A stretch of 56,359 nt of DNA from JAAGZL01 sp964628835 (lineage in GTDB: Bacteria; Pseudomonadota; Gammaproteobacteria; Chromatiales; Chromatiaceae), in NCBI GenBank assembly GCA_964628835.1, contig CAZVME010000013.1:1-56359 (forward strand). The letters run 5' to 3'. Under the pieces are notes generated by a model. It was not told the origin of the DNA. It saw only the letters and a list, made by a program, of their open reading frames with translations, and searched no databases. This document shows positions 41,109 to 48,663 of the stretch, piece by piece (the first letter of the stretch is position 1; each line of letters starts with the position of its first letter). A program made the position numbers and the translations under genes.

Positions 41109-42365
41109 ATGAATCTTACTGAATTAAAGAAAATGCCGGTTTCAGAGCTGGCCGAACTCTCCCGTACCATGAAAATCGAAGGCCTCGGGCGTTCCCGCAA
41201 ACAGGACCTTATCTTTGCTATTCTCAAGGCCCATGCCAAAAAAGGTGAAGATATTTACGGTGACGGGGTGCTGGAGATTCTCCAGGATGGTTTTGGCTTT
41301 TTGCGTTCGGCGGACAGCTCGTACCTGGCGGGGCCGGACGATATCTACGTCTCCCCAAGTCAGATCAGACGTTTTAGTCTGCGTACTGGTGACTCCATAG
41401 AGGGAAAGATACGCCCACCCAAAGATGGTGAACGCTACTTTGCCCTGCTCAAGGTTGCCCAGATCAATTTCGACAAGCCGGAAGATGCCAAAAACAAGAT
41501 CCTGTTTGAGAACTTTACCCCCCTGTTTGCCAATGAAAAATTCACCCTGGAGATTGGTAATGGCAGTACCGAGGATATAACTGCCCGTACCATTGAACTA
41601 TGTGCCCCCATCGGCAAGGGCCAGCGTGGCTTGATCGTGTCACCGCCCAAGGCGGGCAAGACCATGCTGATGCAGAATATCGCTCAGTCCATTGGACATA
41701 ATCACCCTGAAAGTCACCTGATTGTGCTGCTGATTGACGAGCGCCCGGAAGAGGTGACTGAGATGGCGCGTTCGGTGCGAGGTGAGGTTATCTCATCCAC
41801 CTTTGACGAGCCGGCGGCCCGCCACGTGCAGGTGGCTGAGATGGTGATCGAGAAGGCCAAGCGTCTGGTGGAGCATAAGAAGGATGTGGTGATTCTATTG
41901 GATTCCATTACCCGTCTGGCCCGCGCTTACAATACAGTTATCCCATCCTCCGGCAAGGTGTTGACCGGTGGTGTGGACGCCAACGCCCTGCATCGTCCCA
42001 AGCGCTTCTTCGGTGCGGCGCGCAATGTGGAAGAGGGCGGCAGCCTCACCATTATTGCCACGGCCCTGGTGGAGACCGGTTCGCGCATGGATGATGTCAT
42101 CTATGAGGAGTTCAAGGGCACAGGTAATATGGAAGTGCATCTGGATAGACGCATTGCAGAAAAACGTATCTTCCCCGCCATCAACATCAATCGCTCCGGG
42201 ACCCGGCGCGAGGATCTGCTGATGAAGCCGGATGAACTGCAGAAGATGTGGATCCTGCGCAAGATCCTGCATCCCATGGATGAGCTTGCCGCCATGGAGT
42301 TTCTGTTTGATAAGCTGAAGGTGACCAAGACTAATAATGAGTTCTTTGGTGCCATGAAGCGTTGA
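41109..42365 (+). CDS. rho: Transcription termination factor Rho
   Basis: Hexameric RNA translocase that ends transcription. 418 residues, standard length. N-terminal MNLTELKKMPVSEL, the OB-fold RNA site around GFGFLRSADSSYLAGPDDIYVS, Walker A SPPKAGKTMLMQNIA, Walker B VVILLDSITRLARAYN, and R-loop GGVDANALHRPKRFFGAARN. The gene has a roughly 255-bp leader with a tandem palindrome array and is followed by a terminator. Confidence 0.98.
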   Translation: MNLTELKKMPVSELAELSRTMKIEGLGRSRKQDLIFAILKAHAKKGEDIYGDGVLEILQDGFGFLRSADSSYLAGPDDIYVSPSQIRRFSLRTGDSIEGKIRPPKDGERYFALLKVAQINFDKPEDAKNKILFENFTPLFANEKFTLEIGNGSTEDITARTIELCAPIGKGQRGLIVSPPKAGKTMLMQNIAQSIGHNHPESHLIVLLIDERPEEVTEMARSVRGEVISSTFDEPAARHVQVAEMVIEKAKRLVEHKKDVVILLDSITRLARAYNTVIPSSGKVLTGGVDANALHRPKRFFGAARNVEEGGSLTIIATALVETGSRMDDVIYEEFKGTGNMEVHLDRRIAEKRIFPAININRSGTRREDLLMKPDELQKMWILRKILHPMDELAAMEFLFDKLKVTKTNNEFFGAMKR

Positions 42366-42391
42366 TTGGAGTTTAATTTCCACGTTACAAG

Positions 42392-42422
42392 AAAGGCCGT
42401 CCTTAGTGGTGCGGCCTTTTTT
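42392..42422 (+). terminator. Terminator after rho
   Basis: Stem AAAGGCCG/CGGCCTTT with a 12-nt loop and a run of six T, 27 bp after the stop. Confidence 0.88.
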
Positions 42423-42535
42423 GTTGCCGGTGTAAAACCATCCGTCATAACAGGTGGAGGCAGAGTGACCTATATCTGGATGTTATAGCAACTGATGTGG
42501 TTTATTATTTGATCCATGCAGAGTGAGGAGTATAG

Positions 42536-43249
42536 ATGGGTACCTATGTAAGACCTGAACGCGCGATGATTCTTGCAGCTGGTCGCGGTGAGCGTTTGCG
42601 GCCATACACCGATGCTGTTCCCAAGCCGATGCTGAAGGTCGGGGGTAAGCCCCTGATTCAGTACCATGTGGAGGCCCTGGCGCGGGCTGGTTTCCGGCAG
42701 TTGGTGATTAATCACGCCTACCTGGGTGAGCAGATCGAGATGTATCTGGGTGATGGCCATAACTGGGGCGTGGAGATTACCTATTCACCTGAAGGTATCG
42801 CTCCCTTGGAGACTGGGGGCGGGATTTTTAATGCCCTGTCGTTGTTGGGGGATAAGCCATTTCTGGTGGTGAATGCCGATGTCTGGACCGACTATGACTA
42901 TTCTAATGTAAGAATAAGAGAAGATATGTTGGCGCACCTTGTTCTGGCCCCCAATCCACCCCACAACCAGGGCGGTGACTTTGCCCTGCAGGGAGATATG
43001 GTGACGGAAGAGTTCGGTGAGCGACATACCTTCAGTGGTATCGGGATCTATCATCCGCGACTGTTTGCTGGTTGTACTTCAGGGCGGTTCCGTCTGGCGC
43101 CCATGTTGTACTCACAGTCAAAGAACGCGCTGGTAACTGGAGAGCTGCACGATGGACTGTGGGTGGATGTGGGAACTCCCAGACGGCTCAAATCTCTGGA
43201 TGCCGCCCTGAAAGGGGGTCTATTGGATCGGGTGCAGAGTAGAACATAG
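42536..43249 (+). CDS. murU: N-acetylmuramate alpha-1-phosphate uridylyltransferase (MurU-type)
   Basis: Sugar-nucleotide transferase; in the MurU family it makes UDP-MurNAc from MurNAc-1-phosphate in peptidoglycan recycling. 237 residues, short for the nucleotidyltransferase fold as MurU is. Motifs: ILAAGRGERLRPYTDAVPKP, PLETGGGIFNAL, NADVWTDYDY, and HDGLWVDVGTP. GAGGAG 7 bases before ATG 42536 supports that start. No anmK, nagZ or amgK neighbour is visible, so another sugar-1-phosphate substrate is possible. Confidence 0.85.
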   Translation: MGTYVRPERAMILAAGRGERLRPYTDAVPKPMLKVGGKPLIQYHVEALARAGFRQLVINHAYLGEQIEMYLGDGHNWGVEITYSPEGIAPLETGGGIFNALSLLGDKPFLVVNADVWTDYDYSNVRIREDMLAHLVLAPNPPHNQGGDFALQGDMVTEEFGERHTFSGIGIYHPRLFAGCTSGRFRLAPMLYSQSKNALVTGELHDGLWVDVGTPRRLKSLDAALKGGLLDRVQSRT

Positions 43250-43313
43250 ATACCAGTACCAAATTAATAATCACCTGTTATGCATCGGCTTGGGGACAGC
43301 TAGAATAGAAGGC

Positions 43314-44732
43314 ATGGGACAGGAAATCACAGACAGTCATTTTGAGCCGGACGATTTTGCCGCGTTTGAAGAGCGTCTGGGAAAAGAGACGCTTCTTTTA
43401 AAACGTTGGCTGGAGGAGGGGCGCTTCAAGACCGGACCCAACATGGGTGGGTTTGAGTTGGAGGCCTGGCTGATTGGAGCGGATGCCAGACCCACAGGGG
43501 TTGTGGAACCATACCTGAAACGTCTGGGTAATCCTTTGGTTGTACCTGAGCTTGCCACCTTCAATGTGGAACTCAATGGCACTCCCCAGCAGTTGCAGGG
43601 CACGGCGCTTACTTCCATGCAGAGTGAGTTGAGCAGCACCTGGGCGAGATGTAACGGCGTGGCTGAAGAACTGGACGCCAGGCTGGCTATGATCGGTATC
43701 TTGCCCACTGCCAGCGCAGCAGATTTCACCCTGGCAAACATGTCGCCACTACATCGTTATCATGCCCTGAATGAGCAGGTGTTGATCCGGCGCGGTGGAG
43801 AGCCGTTGCGCTTGAATGTGGAGGGGCGGGATGAACTGCTGCTGGAGCAGAGTGATGTAATGCTGGAGGCCGCCGCCACATCTTTTCAGATCCATCTCAA
43901 GGTGGATGTGGACGAGGGGGCTAGATTCTATAACGCATCCAAGGTCATTGCTGCGCCTATGGTTGCGCTGAGTGCCAACTCCCCCTATCTATTCGGGGCT
44001 GATCTCTGGGACGAGACTCGGATACCGCTGTTTGAACAGGCGGTGGCGGTGGGTGATTCCAAGCTTAATCAGCGGGTCACTTTTGGCGTACGTTATATTG
44101 AGAACTCCATCGCCGAGTGTTTTTTGGCGAACTGGCGGCGCTATCCGGTGCTGTTGCCTCGACTCATGGATGAGCCGGAGGAGAGCCTGGCCCATCTGCG
44201 TCTGCAAAATGGCACCATCTGGCGCTGGAATAGACCACTGATTGGGTTTGATGCCGAGGGTCAACCGCACCTGCGTATAGAGCATCGGGTGGTTCCCGCA
44301 GGACCAACCATTGCAGATTCCATCGCTAATGCAGCACTCTATTTTGGCTTGGTCTCGGCCCTGGCCAGGCAGCGGGTGGCGCCGGAGACCCTGCTTCCCT
44401 TTGAGCAGGCGCAGGATAATTTCTATACCGCAGCCAAACATGGATTAAGGGCGGAGATCCAGTGGCTGAATGGAAAGCTGGTCGGTGTGCAACAGCTATG
44501 CAGTGAGCTGCTGGTGCCTTTGGCGCGAGAGGGTCTGTTGTCCATGGGTATTGATGCAGAAGAGGTTGAGCACTGGCTGGGCATAGTCCAGGCCAGAGTC
44601 AGTACCATGCAGAATGGCACCGCCTGGCAACGGGCCTGGGTGAGAAAAAACGGGTCTGACATGCAGGGGCTGACCGAAACCTATCTGCAGCGACAGGCCA
44701 GCGGCAAGCCAGTACATCAGTGGGCTGTATGA
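43314..44732 (+). CDS. GCS2-type glutamate-cysteine ligase family protein
   Basis: An ATP-dependent carboxylate-amine ligase of the GCS2 (YbdK-like) superfamily; it may or may not make gamma-glutamylcysteine. ATG 43314 gives 472 residues; the frame also opens with TTG 43290. Visible features are GGFELEAWLI near residue 40 (ATP/metal Glu pair), FNVELNGTPQQLQG, LSANSPYLFG, and the C-terminal RIEHRVVPAGPTIADS. It lies 24 bp upstream of an aspartoacylase-type hydrolase gene, suggesting a ligase-hydrolase pair acting on the same amide product (inference). Confidence 0.75.
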   Translation: MGQEITDSHFEPDDFAAFEERLGKETLLLKRWLEEGRFKTGPNMGGFELEAWLIGADARPTGVVEPYLKRLGNPLVVPELATFNVELNGTPQQLQGTALTSMQSELSSTWARCNGVAEELDARLAMIGILPTASAADFTLANMSPLHRYHALNEQVLIRRGGEPLRLNVEGRDELLLEQSDVMLEAAATSFQIHLKVDVDEGARFYNASKVIAAPMVALSANSPYLFGADLWDETRIPLFEQAVAVGDSKLNQRVTFGVRYIENSIAECFLANWRRYPVLLPRLMDEPEESLAHLRLQNGTIWRWNRPLIGFDAEGQPHLRIEHRVVPAGPTIADSIANAALYFGLVSALARQRVAPETLLPFEQAQDNFYTAAKHGLRAEIQWLNGKLVGVQQLCSELLVPLAREGLLSMGIDAEEVEHWLGIVQARVSTMQNGTAWQRAWVRKNGSDMQGLTETYLQRQASGKPVHQWAV

Positions 44733-44756
44733 ACCATATTTTTAACAGGCCCTAAT

Positions 44757-45800
44757 ATGTTGTCACAACTAGATCATTTACCCACAGGGCTGCTTGAGCT
44801 GGATGCCACCTGGCTGGGAGAGGCGCTGGACGGCCCTACTCTGTTTCATCTGCCCGGTCGCAGAGAGCCGAACCTGTTTGTGTCGGTACTGATGCATGGC
44901 AATGAGACCACGGGTTGGGATGCGGTGCGGCAGCTGCTCAAACGTTACCAGCCCGGTGGGGGTGAGCGCCAACTGCCGCGGGGGTTAAGCCTGTTTATCG
45001 GTAATGTCACAGCAGCTACAGTGGGGTTGCGACACTTGGATGGGCAGCCAGATTACAATCGGGTCTGGCCTGGATGCGGCACACCCGAGACCCCGGAGCA
45101 TCAAATGATGCATCAGGTGCAGAAGATCATGCGCGCACGCGGTGTCTTTGCCAGTGTGGATGTGCATAACAATACCGGATTTAATCCGCACTACGCCTGC
45201 GTGAACATCCTGGATAACCGCTTCCTGCATTTGGCCACCATGTTCAGTCGCACCGTGGTCTACTTCATCCGCCCCTGTGGGGTGCAGTCCATGGCCATGG
45301 CCAAGCTCTGTCCTGCGGTAACTCTGGAGTGTGGTCAGGTGGGGCAGGCCTACAGTGTGGAACATGCCCGCGATTATCTGGATGCCTGCCTGCATTTGTC
45401 AGAACACCCCACTCATGTGGTGGCACACCAGGATATAGAGCTGTTTCACACCGTGGCCATAGTCAAGGTGCCGGAGCGGCTCAGCTTTGGGCACTGTGTC
45501 TCGGATGTGGATATCCGTTTTGCCGACGATCTGGATCACTTCAACTTCCGGGAACTGCCGCGGGGTACGGTGCTGGGCTGTATGCGCCCGGGTATCGGCC
45601 TGGGGCTGGAGGCAACGGATGAGCATGGAGTGGATGTGTCCGGGCGCTATTTTGCGCTGGAGGAGAATGAGGTGAGGCTACGTATCCCGGTGATGCCATC
45701 CATGCTGACCCTGGACCATAAGGTGATACGTCAGGACTGCCTCTGTTATCTGATGGAGCGCTATAATGACCATCTCGAGTTATTATCCACTCAGAGATAG
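44757..45800 (+). CDS. M14-type succinylglutamate desuccinylase/aspartoacylase family protein
   Basis: Zinc-dependent amidohydrolase of 347 residues. The metal and substrate residues are present: MHGNE (His and Glu) at about residue 48, PDYNRVWPG (Arg) at about 98, SVDVHNNTG (third metal His) and LECGQVGQ (catalytic Glu). The C-terminal third is the beta-domain of the family. The substrate is unknown; it is probably cotranscribed with the GCS2-type ligase. Confidence 0.82.
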   Translation: MLSQLDHLPTGLLELDATWLGEALDGPTLFHLPGRREPNLFVSVLMHGNETTGWDAVRQLLKRYQPGGGERQLPRGLSLFIGNVTAATVGLRHLDGQPDYNRVWPGCGTPETPEHQMMHQVQKIMRARGVFASVDVHNNTGFNPHYACVNILDNRFLHLATMFSRTVVYFIRPCGVQSMAMAKLCPAVTLECGQVGQAYSVEHARDYLDACLHLSEHPTHVVAHQDIELFHTVAIVKVPERLSFGHCVSDVDIRFADDLDHFNFRELPRGTVLGCMRPGIGLGLEATDEHGVDVSGRYFALEENEVRLRIPVMPSMLTLDHKVIRQDCLCYLMERYNDHLELLSTQR

Positions 45801-45806
45801 TCGCCA

Positions 45807-45979
45807 TGCTCACCACCGGTCCCCGTAATATCTTGAAAAAACGGCTGGAGGATCTGGTCAAAGAGTTCAATGAGCTCAAGTTGAAAGATAAGGGTCTCCC
45901 GCTGGAGCAGCGTCATCTGACTAGCCTTATCCTTGCGGTACGACCATGGAGGGTGCCGATCTTTGAAAGGTTTCTTTAG
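45807..45979 (+). pseudogene. Small gene with a frameshift at an A5 run
   Basis: ATG 45807, 7 bp after the M14 gene, reads MLTTGPRNIL and then hits a run of five A at 45837-45841. In this frame it stops soon (TGA). One frame over, the reading continues as a helical, charged sequence (RLEDLVKEFNELKLKDKGLP, then RPWRVPIFERF) to TAG 45977-45979. One extra A would give a continuous 57-residue protein. It is either a genuine frameshift, a sequencing error at a homopolymer, or programmed slippage. The family is not recognised. Confidence 0.5.
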
Positions 45980-46161
45980 AGCACACCATAGAGCGGGTGG
46001 ATTGCAGGTTTAAGGTCTCGGCTTGATGGGGCATATTTGGGCTGGCTGATGGAGTACCGTAACCATGATATATAAGGTGGCCCGAGGCGGCTCATAATGC
46101 CCTATGTAATGGTGTTTCTGCTGGATTCAGCCAAAATCCAACTTTTTTCACCCCCCTGCCC

Positions 46162-46189
46162 TTGACTACCAAAAGTTTGCCCCTATTAT
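46162..46189 (+). promoter_or_regulatory. groESL promoter
   Basis: TTGACT (46162-46167), 16-bp spacer, TATTAT (46184-46189), directly abutting the CIRCE operator. Confidence 0.75.
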
Positions 46190-46215
46190 TAGCACTCACT
46201 AGGGGCGAGTGCTAA
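46189..46215 (+). promoter_or_regulatory. CIRCE operator (HrcA binding site)
   Basis: A perfect consensus TTAGCACTC-N9-GAGTGCTAA at 60 bp before groES, overlapping the start-site region. It implies repression by HrcA and induction by heat or unfolded protein. Confidence 0.95.
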
Positions 46216-46274
46216 CAAGGGTAACGTCCGGCTTTTAATCATAAAGAAACCTAATTTAAAGGAGAAATCAGTAG

Positions 46275-46565
46275 ATGAATATTCGTCCACTGCACGATCG
46301 TGTGATAGTACGTCGTATGGAAGAGGAACGCACCAGCCCAGGTGGTATCGTGCTTCCAGATTCCGCCACCGAGAAGCCTGATCAGGGTGAAGTTCTGGCT
46401 GTTGGCAAGGGAAGGATCCTGGATAGTGGCGATGTGCGCCCCATGGATCTGCAGGTTGGTGACAAAGTACTGTTTGGTAAGTACTCCGGCACTGCGGTCA
46501 AGATCAGTGGCGATGAAGTGCTGGTGATGCGTGAAGAAGACATCATGGGCGTGATCGAAGGCTGA
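46275..46565 (+). CDS. groES: Co-chaperonin GroES
   Basis: Heptameric lid of the GroEL chamber. 96 residues with the start MNIRPLHDRVIVRR, the mobile loop (ERTSPGGIVLPDSATEKPDQ), the roof and EVLVMREEDIMGVIE end. AAAGGAG precedes the start. Transcribed with groEL from the CIRCE-controlled promoter. Confidence 0.98.
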   Translation: MNIRPLHDRVIVRRMEEERTSPGGIVLPDSATEKPDQGEVLAVGKGRILDSGDVRPMDLQVGDKVLFGKYSGTAVKISGDEVLVMREEDIMGVIEG

Positions 46566-46627
46566 TACCGGAAGGTAACTGCTGTCGTAACACCAACAAC
46601 TACTGAATTTTCTTAAGGAATACTGCA

Positions 46628-48286
46628 ATGAGCAAAGAAGTGAGATTTTCTGAAAGCGCCCGCTCCAAGATGATGGATGGCGTGAACGTACTGGCCAACG
46701 CCGTAAAGATCACCCTGGGTCCAAAGGGCCGCAACGTGGTGCTGGAGAAGAGCTTTGGTGCCCCTACCGTAACCAAGGATGGCGTATCCGTAGCCAAAGA
46801 GATCGAACTGGCTGACAAGTTCGAGAACATGGGTGCTCAGATGGTGAAAGAGGTTGCATCTCATACCTCAGATATCGCCGGTGACGGCACCACCACCGCT
46901 ACCGTACTGGCCCAGGCCATGGTGCGTGAAGGCCTGAAGGCTGTAGCTGCCGGCATGAACCCGATGGATCTAAAGCGTGGTATAGACAAGGCGGTTGAGG
47001 TTGCGGTGGGTGAGCTCCAGTCCCTGTCCCGTCCCTGCTCTGACGACAAAGAGATCGCCCAGGTTGGCACCATCTCTGCCAACAGCGACTCCAACATCGG
47101 TGACATCATTGCCAAGGCTATGGAGAAGGTAGGTAAAGAGGGTGTTATCACCGTAGAAGAGGGTTCTGCCCTGGATAACGAGCTGGACGTAGTTGAAGGT
47201 ATGCAGTTTGATCGTGGCTACCTCTCCCCTTACTTTGCCACCAACCAGCAGAACATGAGTGCTGAGCTGGAAGAACCATTTATCCTGCTGCACGACAAGA
47301 AGATATCAAACATCCGCGATCTGCTCCCAGTACTGGAAGCGGTGGCCAAATCCGGCCGCTCTCTCCTGATCATGGCGGAAGATGTAGATGGCGAGGCCTT
47401 GGCCACCCTGGTAGTGAACACCATCCGCGGTATCGTTAAGGTATGTGCCGTTAAAGCCCCAGGCTTTGGTGATCGTCGTAAGGCCATGCTGCAGGATATC
47501 GCTATCCTCACCGGTGCCACTGTGATCTCTGAAGAGGTTGGCCTGACCCTGGACAAGGCTGGTCTGGAAGAGCTGGGTACCGCCAAGAAGATCCAGATCA
47601 CCAAGGACGAGACCACCATCATTGATGGTGCCGGTTCCGAGAATGATATCAAGACCCGGGTGGAGCAGGTTCGCGCCCAGATCGAAGTAACCACCTCTGA
47701 CTATGATCGTGAGAAGTTGCAGGAGCGCGTAGCCAAGCTGGCCGGCGGTGTTGCCGTGATCAATGTCGGTGCTGCCACCGAGGTGGAGATGAAAGAGAAG
47801 AAGGCCCGCGTAGAAGACGCCCTGCATGCAACCCGCGCTGCGGTGGAAGAGGGTGTGGTACCAGGCGGTGGTGTAGCCCTGATTCGCGCCTTGGCTGCGG
47901 TTAGAAAGATCACGGGTGACAACCATGATCAGGACGTCGGTGTAACCTTGGCCTGCCGTGCCATGGAAGAGCCACTGCGTCAGATTGTTGCCAATGCCGG
48001 TGAAGAGTCCTCCGTTGTAGTGAACAAGGTTGAGGAAGGTGAAGGCAACTTTGGTTACAACGCCGGTACCGGTGAGTATGGTGACATGATCGATATGGGT
48101 ATTCTTGATCCAACCAAGGTGACCCGTACCGCACTGCAGAACGCGGCCTCTGTATCTGGTCTCATGATCACCACCGAGGCCATGGTGGCTGATGCTCCAT
48201 CCGACGACTCTGCTGCTGGCGGTATGCCAGACATGGGCGGCATGGGTGGTATGGGCGGTATGGGTGGCATGGGTGGCATGATGTAA
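46628..48286 (+). CDS. groEL: Chaperonin GroEL
   Basis: Double-ring ATP-dependent folding chamber. 552 residues. Landmarks: NAVKITLGPKGRNVVLEKSF, the ATP site DGTTTATVLAQAM, the apical-domain hinge, VPGGGVALIRA, and the C-terminal GGM repeats (MGGMGGMGGMGG...). Identity with the family appears very high. The gap to groES is 62 bp. Confidence 0.99.
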   Translation: MSKEVRFSESARSKMMDGVNVLANAVKITLGPKGRNVVLEKSFGAPTVTKDGVSVAKEIELADKFENMGAQMVKEVASHTSDIAGDGTTTATVLAQAMVREGLKAVAAGMNPMDLKRGIDKAVEVAVGELQSLSRPCSDDKEIAQVGTISANSDSNIGDIIAKAMEKVGKEGVITVEEGSALDNELDVVEGMQFDRGYLSPYFATNQQNMSAELEEPFILLHDKKISNIRDLLPVLEAVAKSGRSLLIMAEDVDGEALATLVVNTIRGIVKVCAVKAPGFGDRRKAMLQDIAILTGATVISEEVGLTLDKAGLEELGTAKKIQITKDETTIIDGAGSENDIKTRVEQVRAQIEVTTSDYDREKLQERVAKLAGGVAVINVGAATEVEMKEKKARVEDALHATRAAVEEGVVPGGGVALIRALAAVRKITGDNHDQDVGVTLACRAMEEPLRQIVANAGEESSVVVNKVEEGEGNFGYNAGTGEYGDMIDMGILDPTKVTRTALQNAASVSGLMITTEAMVADAPSDDSAAGGMPDMGGMGGMGGMGGMGGMM

Positions 48287-48344
48287 TTCATCGCTGTTTG
48301 CATAGTGCACAGAAAGCCCCGCAGTGATGTTGGGCCAGTGTGAT

Positions 48345-48378
48345 GACAAAGCCCTCGCCGTCAGGTGAGGGCTTTGTC
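48345..48378 (+). terminator. Hairpin after groEL
   Basis: A 12-bp stem GACAAAGCCCTC/GAGGGCTTTGTC with a 10-nt loop, 58 bp after groEL. The tail GTTATGG is poor in T, so termination may be weak. Confidence 0.6.
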
Positions 48379-48400
48379 GTTATGGGGCTTGCTTAAAGAG

Positions 48401-48502
48401 TTACGCCTTGACCAGTATCAGTTTGAAAAGATGGTCCTGGAAGAGCTGGTTCCAAAGGATCACCTATTGTGCAAGATCGATATTCACAGCGAATCCAACT
48501 GA
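48401..48502 (+). pseudogene. Transposase fragment (DUF772-type N terminus)
   Basis: A 33-residue frame reading QYQFEKMVLEELVPKDHLL then CKID, the typical N-terminal start of IS5/IS1182-type transposases. It ends at TGA 48500-48502 with no further similarity and no start codon in place. It is a remnant between groEL and glnE. Confidence 0.65.
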
Positions 48503-48663
48503 TGTGGAAGTTTTAGCTCAGTGTGGGCTATCGCCGGTTCCTGGGTCTAGGTTGGGTTCTGCCTTGGTTAAAAACCGGATACTATAATCACTTGGCAGGG
48601 CTTTAAAATCCGGCGCGGATTTTATTCAATAGTCCCCTATAGTCTTGATCGATGGGAGATGTA

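Noticed and set aside
43290..43313. TTG start for the GCS2-type gene
   Set aside because: The ATG at 43314 is preferred because the upstream eight codons add no family similarity; neither has a strong ribosome site.
47306..48349. A 347-codon open frame antisense to groEL
   Set aside because: It is the shadow of a highly expressed, codon-biased gene; the product is His/Gly-rich without family similarity and no ribosome site is visible.
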